From contig JAIXTI010000031.1 in the NCBI GenBank assembly GCA_027484025.1, positions 1 through 62,695 on the forward strand: DNA of 62,695 bases, read 5' to 3'. Both the position numbers and the translations under genes were made by a program. Origin of the DNA: a bacterium (lineage in GTDB: Bacteria; Gemmatimonadota; Gemmatimonadetes; Gemmatimonadales; Gemmatimonadaceae). Under the pieces are notes generated by a model, which was not told the origin of the DNA, made no database searches, and saw only the letters and a list, made by a program, of their open reading frames with translations. This document shows, one piece after another, positions 35,481-44,891 of this stretch. Positions within the stretch are counted from its first letter, which is position 1. Each line of letters opens with the position of its first letter.

Positions 35481-37241
35481 GTGACCGGTCCAATCGTTCG
35501 CTCCCCCGCGGTGCTGCTCTTCACTACGCTGTTCCTCGGCGCGTGCGCCGGCGCACCGACGCCGCGCGCCGAAGCGCCCATGGCCGGCAAGCGGGTGGAG
35601 GGTTCGCAGGGGATGGTCGCTGCGTCGCACCCCGACGCCTCCGCCGCCGGAGCCAGCATACTCGCTGAGGGCGGGAATGCCGTTGATGCGTTCGTCGCCA
35701 CCGCCTTCGCGCTGTCGGTCACCGACATTTCGCAAACCGGTCTTGGTGGCGGCGGCGCGATGACATTCTACGATGCCGCGTCGCGTCGCGTCGAACATCT
35801 GTCGTTCTATCCGCGAACGGGCGACAACGCCGCGTGGGGACGGCCAGACAGCACGCGGAGCATGGGGCGCGCCGCCGCCATACCGGGGATGGTCGCCGGG
35901 CTCCTCGAGGCGCACGGCAAGTGGGGGACGCTCACGCGCGCGCAGGTGATGGCGCCGGCCATTCGCTTGGCACGCGAGGGGTTCATCGTGTCGCCGTTGT
36001 TGTCGCGTACCATCACGTCGTCGCGCGCCAAGATGCAGGCCGATCCTTTGGCGATGGCGCGGTTCATGCCCGCCGGGGAGGCGCTACGTCCCGGTGACCG
36101 GTTGGTGCAACCGGAGTTGGCCGCCACACTCGAGCGCATTCGCGACGGTGGGCGTGAGGCGTTCTACACCGGGGCGATTGCCGAACGTCTGAGTGCCAAG
36201 GTGCAGTCGATGGGTGGCCTGATTACCCCTGCCGATCTTCGGGCGTATCCTGTCACGGCGATGCGTCCGTTGTGCACCACGTGGCGTGGATACACGGTAC
36301 TCGGCGCCCCACCGCCAATGGGCGGCACGTCGGTGCTGGAGATGCTGCAGATGGCCGAGTACTCGGGCGTAACCTCGGCGGGAGGCTTTACGTCGCACCC
36401 CGAGGCCGTGGTGAAGTTGGCCGACATTCTGCGGCTGGCCAGTGCGGATGCCAGTCGCTGGCGCGGCGATCCGCTGGCCGTGCGCGTGCCGGCGCGTGGC
36501 AGCTCGGCGCCGGGCTTTGCGCAGCAGCGCGCGGGCCTCGTCGGTGGCGCATTGCCCGACACGGTCGTGGCGGGCGACGCCTGGGCGTTCGACAGTGTCG
36601 CGGTGCCAGACGCGTGCACCCGTTTCAACCCGTACCCTGCGGCTGTCGCGTCGCGTCCCTCGTCTGGCGACGATGCCGCGGCGACTTCGCGCAACGAAGA
36701 CGGACAGAGCCTCACGTCGCACCTGTCCATTGTCGACGCGCGCGGTAACGCGGTCTCGGCGACGACCACGGTTGGTGTGCTGTTCGGGTCGGGGGTGTAT
36801 ACCGAGGGCTTCTGGCTCAATTCGTCGGCGTCGAATCTCGATGCGCGTACGCGTGGCCCCAATCGCTACGCGATCAGCACGATGTCGCCCACGATGATCC
36901 TGAAGGGGAACGACGTGCGTCTCGTGATCGGTGCCGCGGGATCGCAGTACATCCAGCCGTCCATCGTGCAGGTCACGTTGCGTACGCTCGCATTTGGCGA
37001 GGATCCATGGACCGCCATTGCCGCGCCACGCATCTACACCTCGGCGACCCAGAAAGACGTCGAGGTGGAGCCGGGGTTCGATATGCCGGTGTATCAGGCG
37101 CTCGTGACGCGCGGCTACCGACCGGTGAGCCGGGTTGCTGATATCACCATGGGTGGCGTGCACGCGGTGCTGGTGCGCCCCAACGGCACGCGAATCGGCG
37201 TCGCTGATCCACGTCGCGACGGCGTGGCGGCAAAGCAATAA
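35481..37241 (+). CDS. ggt: Gamma-glutamyltransferase
   Basis: A 586-residue Ntn hydrolase cleaves gamma-glutamyl bonds of glutathione. It has an export signal with lipobox LGACAG, the conserved MVAASHPDASAAGASILAEG, and the autoprocessing/nucleophile Thr near residue 412 in SLTSHLSIVDA, followed by TTTVGVLFGSG. It starts at GTG 35481 with GGAG 6 nt upstream. It acts in the periplasm or tethered to a membrane. A hairpin follows the stop. Confidence 0.93.
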   Translation: MTGPIVRSPAVLLFTTLFLGACAGAPTPRAEAPMAGKRVEGSQGMVAASHPDASAAGASILAEGGNAVDAFVATAFALSVTDISQTGLGGGGAMTFYDAASRRVEHLSFYPRTGDNAAWGRPDSTRSMGRAAAIPGMVAGLLEAHGKWGTLTRAQVMAPAIRLAREGFIVSPLLSRTITSSRAKMQADPLAMARFMPAGEALRPGDRLVQPELAATLERIRDGGREAFYTGAIAERLSAKVQSMGGLITPADLRAYPVTAMRPLCTTWRGYTVLGAPPPMGGTSVLEMLQMAEYSGVTSAGGFTSHPEAVVKLADILRLASADASRWRGDPLAVRVPARGSSAPGFAQQRAGLVGGALPDTVVAGDAWAFDSVAVPDACTRFNPYPAAVASRPSSGDDAAATSRNEDGQSLTSHLSIVDARGNAVSATTTVGVLFGSGVYTEGFWLNSSASNLDARTRGPNRYAISTMSPTMILKGNDVRLVIGAAGSQYIQPSIVQVTLRTLAFGEDPWTAIAAPRIYTSATQKDVEVEPGFDMPVYQALVTRGYRPVSRVADITMGGVHAVLVRPNGTRIGVADPRRDGVAAKQ

Positions 37242-37253
37242 CCAGCGAGGGAC

Positions 37254-37280
37254 GAGCCCCGTCTGCGTATCTCGGGGCTC
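37254..37280 (+). terminator. Hairpin after ggt
   Basis: GAGCCCCG (37254-37261) and CGGGGCTC (37273-37280) form a perfect 8-bp stem with an 11-nt loop, 12 nt after the ggt stop. There is no T tract, so it is a weak or Rho-assisted terminator. It lies just upstream of the mntH promoter. Confidence 0.5.
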
Positions 37281-37286
37281 GGCGGC

Positions 37287-37315
37287 TTGCCATAAGGTTT
37301 AGGGTGACCTAAAAT
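37287..37315 (+). promoter_or_regulatory. mntH promoter (leaderless)
   Basis: TTGCCA (37287-37292), exactly 17 bp, TAAAAT (37310-37315), then 6 nt to the mntH ATG at 37322. This is the best sigma-70-type promoter in the window. The spacer and -10 contain the metal-regulator operator. Confidence 0.75.
37298..37313 (+). promoter_or_regulatory. MntR/DtxR-type operator
   Basis: The perfect 6-bp inverted repeat TTTAGG-GTGA-CCTAAA has the half-site sequence and spacing of DtxR/MntR-family operators. It covers the -10/spacer of the mntH promoter, so metal-loaded MntR (gene at 39145) should block transcription. No second copy was noticed elsewhere in the window. Confidence 0.75.
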
Positions 37316-37321
37316 GCAAAT

Positions 37322-38695
37322 ATGGCATTACCCAATTCTGAAGCGGAATCTGTAGAACCCACCCCCGCCGCCGACCCCGGCTGGCGGCGGGCTCGTCTCG
37401 CGCCGTCGCTGGCCGAGGTACACCGTTCGGTCGAGGTGCACGGCGCGGGATGGTTCCGGAAGCTGCTCGCCTTTGCCGGCCCCGGATATCTGGTGGCCGT
37501 CGGCTACATGGATCCCGGCAACTGGGCCACCGATCTCGCCGGTGGATCGCGATTCGGCTACACGCTGCTGTCGGTCATTCTGCTGTCGAATCTGATGGCG
37601 GTGCTCCTGCAGGGGCTCGCATCCAAGCTGGGCATCGTCACCGGTCGCGACCTCGCGCAGGCCTGTCGCGATCATTACTCGCGGCAGACCGGGTTGGTCT
37701 TGTGGGTGCTCTGTGAGTTGGCCATTGCCGCGTGCGACCTGGCCGAGGTCATCGGTACCGCCATTGCGCTCAATCTGCTCTTCGGGATTTCGCTTCCCGT
37801 AGGCATCGCGATCACGGCCTTCGACGTCATGATCGTGTTGCTGTTGCAGAACAAAGGCTTCCGCTTGCTCGAAGCGATGGTCATTGCGCTGATCGCCGTG
37901 GTCGGCGGCTGCTTCCTGTTCGAGCTGGTCATCTCGCGCCCCGATCTCGGCGCCGTCGCGCGTGGCTTCGTGCCTACGAGCGAAATCGTGAAGAATCCCG
38001 AAATGCTTTATATCGCGATCGGCATTCTGGGCGCCACCGTCATGCCACACAACTTGTATCTGCATTCGAGCATCGTGCAGACGCGCAAGTACGCGGAGAA
38101 TACCGAGGGCAAGCGGGAGGCGGTGCGTTTTGCGTTTCTCGATTCGACCATCGCGCTCACCTTCGCCCTGTTCATCAACGCGGCCATTCTCATCGTGGCC
38201 GCCGCGACGTTCCATCGCACCGGCAACACGCAGGTGGCGGAAATTCAGGATGCGTACAAGCTTCTGACGCCGTTGCTCGGCGTAGGCGGCGCGAGTGCCG
38301 TCTTTGCTCTTGCGCTGCTCGCGTCGGGGCAGAACTCGACGCTCACTGGGACCTTGGCCGGGCAGATCGTGATGCAGGGGTTCCTCAACCTCCGCATCCG
38401 TCCGTGGCTTCGCCGCCTCATCACGCGCGCCATTGCCATCGTGCCGGCGGCCATCGTGGCGATAGTTTACGGGGAGAGTGGCACGGCCAAGTTGCTGGTG
38501 TTCAGTCAGGTCATTCTGTCGCTGCAGCTGTCCTTCGCCGTCTTCCCGCTCGTGCAATTCACCTCAGACCGCGTCAAGATGGGCGAGTTTGCCAACTCTC
38601 TGCCGTTGCGCGTGGCCGCCTATTCGGTGGCGTCGATCATCGCCGCGCTCAACGTGTGGCTGCTCGTGCAGACCATCGGCGGGTGGATCGCCTGA
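37322..38695 (+). CDS. mntH: Manganese transporter, NRAMP family
   Basis: A 457-residue NRAMP transporter with about 11 membrane helices. The metal-site motif is DPGNWATD in helix 1 ([14 protein letters not shown]), and the helix-6 motif [10 protein letters not shown] is complete. It imports Mn2+ (or Fe2+) with protons. The gene is first in the operon mntH-uspA-mntR, and its stop overlaps uspA by 1 nt. Regulation is by the TTTAGG-CCTAAA operator in its promoter. Confidence 0.95.
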   Translation: MALPNSEAESVEPTPAADPGWRRARLAPSLAEVHRSVEVHGAGWFRKLLAFAGPGYLVAVGYMDPGNWATDLAGGSRFGYTLLSVILLSNLMAVLLQGLASKLGIVTGRDLAQACRDHYSRQTGLVLWVLCELAIAACDLAEVIGTAIALNLLFGISLPVGIAITAFDVMIVLLLQNKGFRLLEAMVIALIAVVGGCFLFELVISRPDLGAVARGFVPTSEIVKNPEMLYIAIGILGATVMPHNLYLHSSIVQTRKYAENTEGKREAVRFAFLDSTIALTFALFINAAILIVAAATFHRTGNTQVAEIQDAYKLLTPLLGVGGASAVFALALLASGQNSTLTGTLAGQIVMQGFLNLRIRPWLRRLITRAIAIVPAAIVAIVYGESGTAKLLVFSQVILSLQLSFAVFPLVQFTSDRVKMGEFANSLPLRVAAYSVASIIAALNVWLLVQTIGGWIA

Positions 38696-39135
38696 TGTAT
38701 CGCCGCATTCTGGTGCCACTCGAGCACTCGTCGTACGACCAGGTGATTCTCGCGCACGTGCGACAGTTGGCGGGTCTCTGTCACTCGTCCATCGTGCTCA
38801 TTCACGTCGCCGACGGGTGGGCCGCCCGCAATCAGCTGTCGCTCAAGCTGCGCGAGTCCGAGGAGATGCGCGTCGACCGCGACTACATCGAGGGGCTGTG
38901 CGCCACCTTGCGGGGGGAAGGATTCGAAACCGAATCGATTCTGGCTGCAGGTGATCCGGCGGCGGAAATCTCGGCGGCCGCTGATCGCGAGCAGTGTGAT
39001 CTCATCGCGATGGCGACGCATGGCCATCGTGGCCTGCAGGATGTGCTCTACGGCACCACGGCCAACGGCGTACGGCATCGTACCATGGTCCCGGTTTTGA
39101 TGGTTCGGGGTCCCGTTGGCGGTCGCATCCGCTGA
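38695..39135 (+). CDS. Universal stress protein (UspA family)
   Basis: A 146-residue UspA domain beginning [15 protein letters not shown] with the nucleotide-binding-type motif MATHGHRGLQDVLYGTTANG. It starts at the ATG overlapping the mntH stop (TGATG) and ends 9 nt before mntR. Co-transcription with mntH suggests a role in metal or oxidative stress; this is inference from position. Confidence 0.9.
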   Translation: MYRRILVPLEHSSYDQVILAHVRQLAGLCHSSIVLIHVADGWAARNQLSLKLRESEEMRVDRDYIEGLCATLRGEGFETESILAAGDPAAEISAAADREQCDLIAMATHGHRGLQDVLYGTTANGVRHRTMVPVLMVRGPVGGRIR

Positions 39136-39144
39136 TCTTTGGGC

Positions 39145-39948
39145 ATGTCCGAACCCCGCGCCAGCGCCCCGCCGGTCCTCACAGAGCCGGTCGAAGACTA
39201 TCTCAAGGCGATTTACGAACTGGAGACGCGCTTCGGCGCGGCCGCCACGTCGGAGGTCGCGAATGCCTTGCAGGTCGCTCCGGCATCCGTTACGGGGATG
39301 ATCCGTCGGCTCGCGTCGCAGGGCTATCTCGATCACGTGCCGTATCGCGGCGTGCAGCTCACGTCGTTGGGGCGACTGGCGGCGCTTCGCACCATTCGCC
39401 GCCATCGCATTCTCGAGAGCTATCTCACGAGCGTTCTCGGATATGCGTGGGATCGTGTCCACGATGAAGCGGAACGCCTCGAGCATGCCGCCTCGGACGA
39501 ACTCATCGATCGGATGGCGGCGGCGTTGGGAAACCCGACGGCCGACCCGCACGGGGCCCCGATTCCCACGGCGGACGGCGTCGTCGATGAACGGCGGCAT
39601 CGCACGCTGGCTGACCTCGCCGTCGGCGAGCACGCCCGCATGGTGCGGGTGAGCGACAAGGATCCGTCGCTGCTGCGGTATCTGGCAGACATCGCGCTGC
39701 AGCCCGGCGCCGAAATCACGCTCCTTCATCGTGCGCCGTTCGACGGGCCGATCACGCTCCGTGTTGCGGGCCAGGAGCCCGTCGTGGGACCCAATCTCGC
39801 GGCTCAAGTGTTGGTGGAGTCGATGCCGATTCCATCTTCTGCTTCCGCGCCAGTGGCCCGCACGTTGCCGGCCACCGATGACACGCCCGCTGTGGCTGAC
39901 ACTGCCGCACCGGCGGGCCGTACCCGCACACGCAAATCATCCCGCTGA
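39145..39948 (+). CDS. mntR: DtxR/MntR-family metal-dependent repressor
   Basis: A 267-residue regulator with an N-terminal winged helix (VEDYLKAIYELETRFGAAAT, then PASVTGMIRRLASQGYL), a metal-binding/dimer domain (RRHRILESYL, VHDEAERLEHAASDEL, DPHGAPIP) and a C-terminal FeoA/SH3-like domain, followed by a Pro/Ala/Thr-rich tail. With Mn2+ (or Fe2+) bound it should repress the mntH promoter. The ATG is preferred to a TTG 6 nt upstream. The last gene of the mnt operon, giving an autoregulatory loop. Confidence 0.9.
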   Translation: MSEPRASAPPVLTEPVEDYLKAIYELETRFGAAATSEVANALQVAPASVTGMIRRLASQGYLDHVPYRGVQLTSLGRLAALRTIRRHRILESYLTSVLGYAWDRVHDEAERLEHAASDELIDRMAAALGNPTADPHGAPIPTADGVVDERRHRTLADLAVGEHARMVRVSDKDPSLLRYLADIALQPGAEITLLHRAPFDGPITLRVAGQEPVVGPNLAAQVLVESMPIPSSASAPVARTLPATDDTPAVADTAAPAGRTRTRKSSR

Positions 39949-39970
39949 TCGCGCGCGGGGAGCAGCGACG

Positions 39971-40864
39971 ATGATCAGGCGCCGCCTGTCGCGGCTGTCA
40001 GCCGCGGGCGCACTGCTGGTGCTGTCCGGCACGACCGGCGCGGCCACTGCCGCTGCACAGAGCGACACGTCACTGTCGCGTACCTACGGCCGTCGTGCCC
40101 CGACGGTACGTGGCATCGCCGTCGATGCCCGCATGGCCGAGGATCTGGGGCTGCGCCCCGGCAGCATCGTACGCCTGTCTGGAAAGCCCGGCATTCCTGG
40201 CGACAGTGTGCGTGTCGACGCGGTGTTCGAACGGAAGGCCGATCCCGCCGAAGTCGCACGGCGTGAGTATCGCATTCGCACGCATGTCGATCAGTTGCAA
40301 ACGCTGCTCGGTCTGGACGATCGGGTCGACCGCTTTGCCGTTGGGGTGCCAGACTCCGTGTCGGTCGATTCCGCGATTGCGCGCATTAATCACGTGGCGT
40401 TCGGCTTTCGCGCGCACAAGTCCGCCGATGTCGCGGTGCAGAGTTCGCGCACCTTTCGCGTGGTCGAGCGCTTTCACAAAGCCATTGGGCTCATCACGGT
40501 GGTGGCGAGCGCCGTGTTTCTGTTGTGCCTGCTGCTGCTGAGCGTCGAGGAACGCCGGCGTGACATCGCGGCGCTCCGGCTCATGGGGATTTCGCAGGGC
40601 ACGGTGGTGCGCGCAATCGTCATGGAGGCAGCGCTCGTCTCGATCATCGGCAGTGTGATCGGTGCAGCCATTGGTTGGATCGCGAGCATCATCGTGAACG
40701 CGCACTTCCAGCAGGTGTACCGCACGCCGTTGCTCTTTGCGCTACTCACGCCGGAGATCTTCGCGTTCGCCACGCTCACCAGTCTCGTACTGGGTATTGG
40801 TGCGGGGGCCTTGGCGGCGTGGCGATTGGTGCGCACGCCGCCGCTCACGCTCATGGGGCGATAG
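39971..40864 (+). CDS. FtsX/MacB-type permease with signal-like N-terminus
   Basis: A 297-residue protein has a cleavable-looking signal (ending TAAAQ), then a periplasmic domain of about 150 residues, and an FtsX domain with three membrane helices (GLITVVASAVFLLCLLLL, the coupling motif VEERRRDIAALRLMGISQG, and two more helices). Typical FtsX/MacB permeases begin with a membrane helix rather than a signal sequence. It is first of a four-gene ABC operon (two permeases, ATPase, AttH-like fusion) resembling AttEFGH. Confidence 0.8.
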   Translation: MIRRRLSRLSAAGALLVLSGTTGAATAAAQSDTSLSRTYGRRAPTVRGIAVDARMAEDLGLRPGSIVRLSGKPGIPGDSVRVDAVFERKADPAEVARREYRIRTHVDQLQTLLGLDDRVDRFAVGVPDSVSVDSAIARINHVAFGFRAHKSADVAVQSSRTFRVVERFHKAIGLITVVASAVFLLCLLLLSVEERRRDIAALRLMGISQGTVVRAIVMEAALVSIIGSVIGAAIGWIASIIVNAHFQQVYRTPLLFALLTPEIFAFATLTSLVLGIGAGALAAWRLVRTPPLTLMGR

Positions 40865-40881
40865 CGCATGGAACTCGCGTC

Positions 40882-42105
40882 ATGAGCATGCGTGTCACGC
40901 TTGCGGTCGCTACGCTGCGACGGAACCCCGCGCGCACGCTGCTCGCCATTCTTGGTATTGCGGTAGCCGCGGCGCTGTTGCTTGATATGGTGATGTTGGC
41001 CACCGGCATGCGCGAGTCGTTCCGGACATTGCTACTCACGCGTGGCTACCAGCTGCGGGTGGCTCCCAAGGGCACTCTCCCCTTCGACAGCGAAGCCACG
41101 ATCGACGGCGCCACCGGCATCGTGGCCGCACTGCGCGCCAATCCCGACGTCAAGGCGGTGAGCCCTGCGTTGGGCGCCACGCTCTCGCTTCCCGGCAACC
41201 GCTTTCCCTCGGTGTTCACGCTCGGGCTCGAGCAGGATGTACAGGGTGACTACGTACTCGATGCCGGGCGCGATCTGCCGGCGCCGCGGGACAGTGTCGC
41301 TACCGCGACGCCACTCCCGGCAGTAGTGAACCGTGCTTTCTTGCTGCGCAGCGGCAAGCAGCTTGGCGATACACTCACCGTGGCCTCGGGACTCAACGCC
41401 CAACTCCGCACCGCAAGCCGTTCGCGCGTCGTCGTACTCGTTGGCGATGCGCGCTTCTTCTATGTGCCCGCAGAGACGCCGGTCATGGCGCTGCCGCTGC
41501 AGGAAGTGCGTGCACTGCTGGGACCGGAGTTCCGTGATCGCATGTCGGTCGCCATGGCCGAATCGCGACGTGGTGATTCCGCCAGTGTCGAGGCGGTGCG
41601 CACGTGGATTGCCACCACGCAGCCGCGTGTCACGGCCATCAGTACCGAGACCGCGATAAGACAGGTGGAGGAACGCCTGTCGTATTTTCGCCAGCTGGCC
41701 TTCGTACTGGGCGCCATCAGCCTCGGCATTGGATTCCTGCTCGTCGCGACGCTGGTGACGTTGTCGGTGAACGAACGCCGCGGCGAGATCGCGGTGCTGC
41801 GTGCCATCGGCACGCAAAAGGGTGGCGTGCTCCGACAAGTGTTTCTCGAAGGATTCTTCATGAGCAGTGCGGGTATTGCCGGCGGGTTGGTACTGGGCCT
41901 CATCACCGCCAAGTGGCTCAACGGTATTCTCCGGGATTTCCCGGGGTTGCCCGCAGCATTCGACTTCTTCTTGTGGAGTCCCGAAGCCGCGTGGAAGTCG
42001 CTCGCGCTGCTGCTGGTTTCCGGCACGCTCGCTGGCCTGGTGCCGGCGTGGCGCGCTGCCTCGATCCCCATTGTTCGTTCGCTTCGAGAGGATGCCGTTG
42101 GCTGA
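40882..42105 (+). CDS. FtsX/MacB-type ABC permease
   Basis: A 407-residue permease with an N-terminal helix (LLAILGIAVAAALLLDMVML), a large periplasmic MacB-PCD-like domain and a C-terminal FtsX domain with VNERRGEIAVLRAIGTQKG and three helices. ATG 40882 is used; a second in-frame ATG lies two codons later. It overlaps the ATPase gene by 14 nt. It probably extracts or exports lipids, lipoproteins or a small molecule with its partner permease. Confidence 0.88.
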   Translation: MSMRVTLAVATLRRNPARTLLAILGIAVAAALLLDMVMLATGMRESFRTLLLTRGYQLRVAPKGTLPFDSEATIDGATGIVAALRANPDVKAVSPALGATLSLPGNRFPSVFTLGLEQDVQGDYVLDAGRDLPAPRDSVATATPLPAVVNRAFLLRSGKQLGDTLTVASGLNAQLRTASRSRVVVLVGDARFFYVPAETPVMALPLQEVRALLGPEFRDRMSVAMAESRRGDSASVEAVRTWIATTQPRVTAISTETAIRQVEERLSYFRQLAFVLGAISLGIGFLLVATLVTLSVNERRGEIAVLRAIGTQKGGVLRQVFLEGFFMSSAGIAGGLVLGLITAKWLNGILRDFPGLPAAFDFFLWSPEAAWKSLALLLVSGTLAGLVPAWRAASIPIVRSLREDAVG

Positions 42106-42817
42106 CACACTCCGGTTGCCCGAGGGCGACCACGTCATTCAGTGCCAGCAGGTGGTGCGCAGTTACACCATGGGTGACGCCACGGTGAACGCGGTGCGCG
42201 GCATCGATCTCGCGATCGCGCGTGGTGAATTCGCGGCCATCACGGGTCCGTCGGGATGCGGGAAGAGCACCCTGCTGCATCTGCTTGGCGTGGTCGATGT
42301 GCCGAGCACGGGGCGTGTCTTCGTGAATGGTCGCGATACGGCAACACTCAACGACGCCGAAGCCACCGCGTTCCGCCTTCGCCACATCGGCTTTGTCTTT
42401 CAGCGGTTCTATCTCATGCCCACGCTGTCGGCGCTCGAGAACGTCGAGCTGCCACTGGCGGAGGCGGGTATGGCCAAAGCGGCACGACGGGCGCGTGCGG
42501 CGGAGTTGCTGGGATATGTAGGACTCGGCGATCGCCGCGGCCATCGGCCCACGCAACTGTCCGGTGGCGAACAGCAGCGCGTGGCGATTGCGCGTGCGCT
42601 CGCGAACGAACCGGCCATGCTCCTGGCAGACGAGCCCACAGGCGAACTCGATGCCGCGACCGGCGAGCGCTTGCTGCAGCTGTTCGGTCAGTTGCATCGC
42701 GACGGCACGACGCTGGTATTCGTTACCCACGATACGGTCGTCGCCAATACCGCCCAACGCGTCATTCGTTTGCTCGACGGCCGCGTCGCCAGCGACACCA
42801 GGAACTCGCCGGCGTGA
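42092..42817 (+). CDS. ABC transporter ATPase (MacB/LolD-type)
   Basis: A 241-residue ATPase with Walker [11 protein letters not shown]-loop [21 protein letters not shown], signature [15 protein letters not shown], Walker [12 protein letters not shown] and H-loop VTHD. This is the LolD/MacB subfamily that powers FtsX-type permeases. Its stop overlaps the GTG start of the next gene as GTGA. Confidence 0.93.
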   Translation: MPLADTLRLPEGDHVIQCQQVVRSYTMGDATVNAVRGIDLAIARGEFAAITGPSGCGKSTLLHLLGVVDVPSTGRVFVNGRDTATLNDAEATAFRLRHIGFVFQRFYLMPTLSALENVELPLAEAGMAKAARRARAAELLGYVGLGDRRGHRPTQLSGGEQQRVAIARALANEPAMLLADEPTGELDAATGERLLQLFGQLHRDGTTLVFVTHDTVVANTAQRVIRLLDGRVASDTRNSPA

Positions 42818-44328
42818 ACGCGTGGCGCTTGGCAACGTCCTGGCTGTTGGCGTGGCGCACCGTCACGTCTCGCCCGTGGCGTGCGCTGCTGCTGTGCGGT
42901 GGCTTCGGCGTGGGTGTTGGCGTGATGATCGTGTTGCTGGCGGTCGGTGAAGCGATGGTCCGTCAGGCCAGTCAGGAGCGACTGGTTGGCGGCGGACAGA
43001 TTACCGTGCTTCCCGAAGGTATCGATATCGAGGTGCTCACCACCGGCGGGCTCGGCGGTCTGTTTTTCTCGGTACCCAACGCGCGCTTCGTACACCGGCA
43101 AGTGCTCAGCGCGCCGCGTCTCGCGGACGCGGTGCGCATTGCCGCACCACAGCTCGAGGGCAAGCTGCTGTATGTGACCACGGCGGATGGTGTCGAGCAT
43201 CCGGTGCGCGCATCCGGCGAGGTTCCATCGGCAACGCGACAGCTCGATGCCATGCCGACCATCTCGCAGGGCGCGTGGAACGACGACGCCGGCGATACGC
43301 GGTGGATGCGTCCCACCGACGCCGAGTTGCGCCATGACGTCGATCGCTTTCATCGCCCCACCGAAGGCATGGCCAACGCCGATTCGTGGGGCGAGTGGCA
43401 CTACTTCAACGTGCTGTCGCCGGACGCGTCGAAGTGGGCCTTCATCACCTTCCTGGTCGGTGGCGACGTGCGAGGCGAGCGATGGGGCGGTCAACTGCTC
43501 GTTACGCTGCACGAACGTGACAAGGCGCCCCGCCGATTCGTGACCAACGTGACACGTGAGCAGGTGCGATTCAGTGTCCGCGATGCCGACGTGCGCATTG
43601 GTGAGGGCAGCGTCTCCGTGCTCCCCGATGGGCGGTATGCGCTGAAATCCATCGGCCGGGAGGCGGGCACGGGCGCGCAGTTGACGCTCGATCTGGTGGT
43701 CACGCCGGCGCCGCGAGTGGAGTTCCCCGGCGCCACACTCGTGAGCGGGGACTTCACATCGGGCTACGCCGTGCCCGGACTGCGCGCTACGGCGAGTGGC
43801 TCCATCTGTGTGGCCGGTCGGTGCGATCGCTACGACAATGCGCAGGCGTATCACGACCACAACTGGGGCGGATGGCGCGGCGTGACGTGGGAGTGGGGCG
43901 CCACACGCGCCGGCGCCTATACGCTGCTGTACGGACGCGTCACGCCGGAAGATACGGCGGGCAGTTCGTCGCCGCTGTTCGTGTATGTCACCGATGAGCG
44001 CGGCTTCCTCGCGCTCTTCCGACCGCGCGTCATTCAATACAACGATGCCCGCACCGTGCGGACGGCGGCCGGCCCACTCAAGGTGCCGGCGACCGCTGAA
44101 TTGTTCGACGTGCGCGGCCAGGATACGCTGCAGCTGCTGCTCACGATCGACGATGCCGTCGCCACCGACACCCGCATCGGGCTCGCGGAACGAGGCGAGG
44201 GGAACTACGCACGTGGGCTCGCGCGGCCATGGTTCCTGCAGATGGCCGGCGAGGCCCGGTTGCGCGGCCGCGTTCGCGGTGTGCCACTGAGTGGGACCGG
44301 ACGCGGCTTTTTCGAGACGTATCGCTGA
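42814..44328 (+). CDS. FtsX-type N-terminal helix fused to an AttH/CrtC-like domain
   Basis: This 504-residue protein has N-terminal residues (AWRTVTSRPWRALLLCGGFG, then VMIVLLAVGEAM) that look like the first helix and start of a MacB-type permease. The rest (about 100-500) is a periplasmic lipocalin-like AttH/CrtC-type fold with the hallmark YHDHNWGGWRGVTWEWG near residue 350. The FtsX core with its three C-terminal helices is missing. AttH is a secreted partner of AttE/F/G transporters in other bacteria. The start is GTG 42814, coupled to the ATPase gene. It converges with the TPR-like genes. Confidence 0.8.
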   Translation: MNAWRLATSWLLAWRTVTSRPWRALLLCGGFGVGVGVMIVLLAVGEAMVRQASQERLVGGGQITVLPEGIDIEVLTTGGLGGLFFSVPNARFVHRQVLSAPRLADAVRIAAPQLEGKLLYVTTADGVEHPVRASGEVPSATRQLDAMPTISQGAWNDDAGDTRWMRPTDAELRHDVDRFHRPTEGMANADSWGEWHYFNVLSPDASKWAFITFLVGGDVRGERWGGQLLVTLHERDKAPRRFVTNVTREQVRFSVRDADVRIGEGSVSVLPDGRYALKSIGREAGTGAQLTLDLVVTPAPRVEFPGATLVSGDFTSGYAVPGLRATASGSICVAGRCDRYDNAQAYHDHNWGGWRGVTWEWGATRAGAYTLLYGRVTPEDTAGSSSPLFVYVTDERGFLALFRPRVIQYNDARTVRTAAGPLKVPATAELFDVRGQDTLQLLLTIDDAVATDTRIGLAERGEGNYARGLARPWFLQMAGEARLRGRVRGVPLSGTGRGFFETYR

Positions 44329-44355
44329 CTCACGTCAGCGACGGATGAACTCGGG

Positions 44356-44871
44356 TCAGGAGAGACGTGCCTTGACCATACGTCGCGTGTCACCCGTGAG
44401 ACGCTCGTCGCAGAGCAGCGCCCGCAGTCGCAGCGTATCCTGACGGGCGGCGGCACGACGATGGTGCTTGGATTTCACCGCCACCACGTCGAGGAGCACA
44501 CGCGCTTCCGTTTCGGCATCGCCCAACAAATTGGCGTCGGCGGCGAGCTGGTCGAGCACATCGGCCGCCTCGCGATGCCGTTTGAGTTGCACCAGTACCG
44601 TGGCCGCACCATACGATGCCTCGACCGGTAGGACGCCGGCGCTGCGCTGCAGCCACATCGTCTTTGAATACTCCGTGTGCGCGGCGGAGAGATCGCCGGC
44701 CGCTTCAGCCACGCGCGCGCGTTCGAGGTGCATCAGCGCGCTGTCGCGAGGAGATACAGGAAGCGCAGACGCCGAAACGGAACGTCGCGTCTCACGGGAG
44801 CGGCTGAGATCGACTGTGGGCGGTGTGAACTGCGTCGCCGCCGCCAGAGCGAGAATCGTCAGTGCGAGCAT
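44356..44871 (-). CDS. Secreted TPR-like protein (paralogue A)
   Basis: A 171-residue protein with a signal peptide (MLALTILALAAATQF) and a TPR-like helical domain (LERARVAEAAGDLSAAHTEY, YGAATVLVQLKRHREAADVL, AETEARVLLDVVAVK). It is paralogous to the gene 20 nt upstream on the same strand; both share helix spacing and the C-terminal DTLRLRALL / DATRLRSLI segment. I recognise no known function. Confidence 0.7.
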   Translation of the reverse strand: MLALTILALAAATQFTPPTVDLSRSRETRRSVSASALPVSPRDSALMHLERARVAEAAGDLSAAHTEYSKTMWLQRSAGVLPVEASYGAATVLVQLKRHREAADVLDQLAADANLLGDAETEARVLLDVVAVKSKHHRRAAARQDTLRLRALLCDERLTGDTRRMVKARLS

Positions 44872-44891
44872 GGTGTGTACTCCGGAAGGTG

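Noticed and set aside
37254-37280. Riboswitch or leader element before mntH
   Set aside because: The promoter sits directly at the ATG, so the transcript has no leader to fold; the hairpin upstream belongs to the end of ggt.
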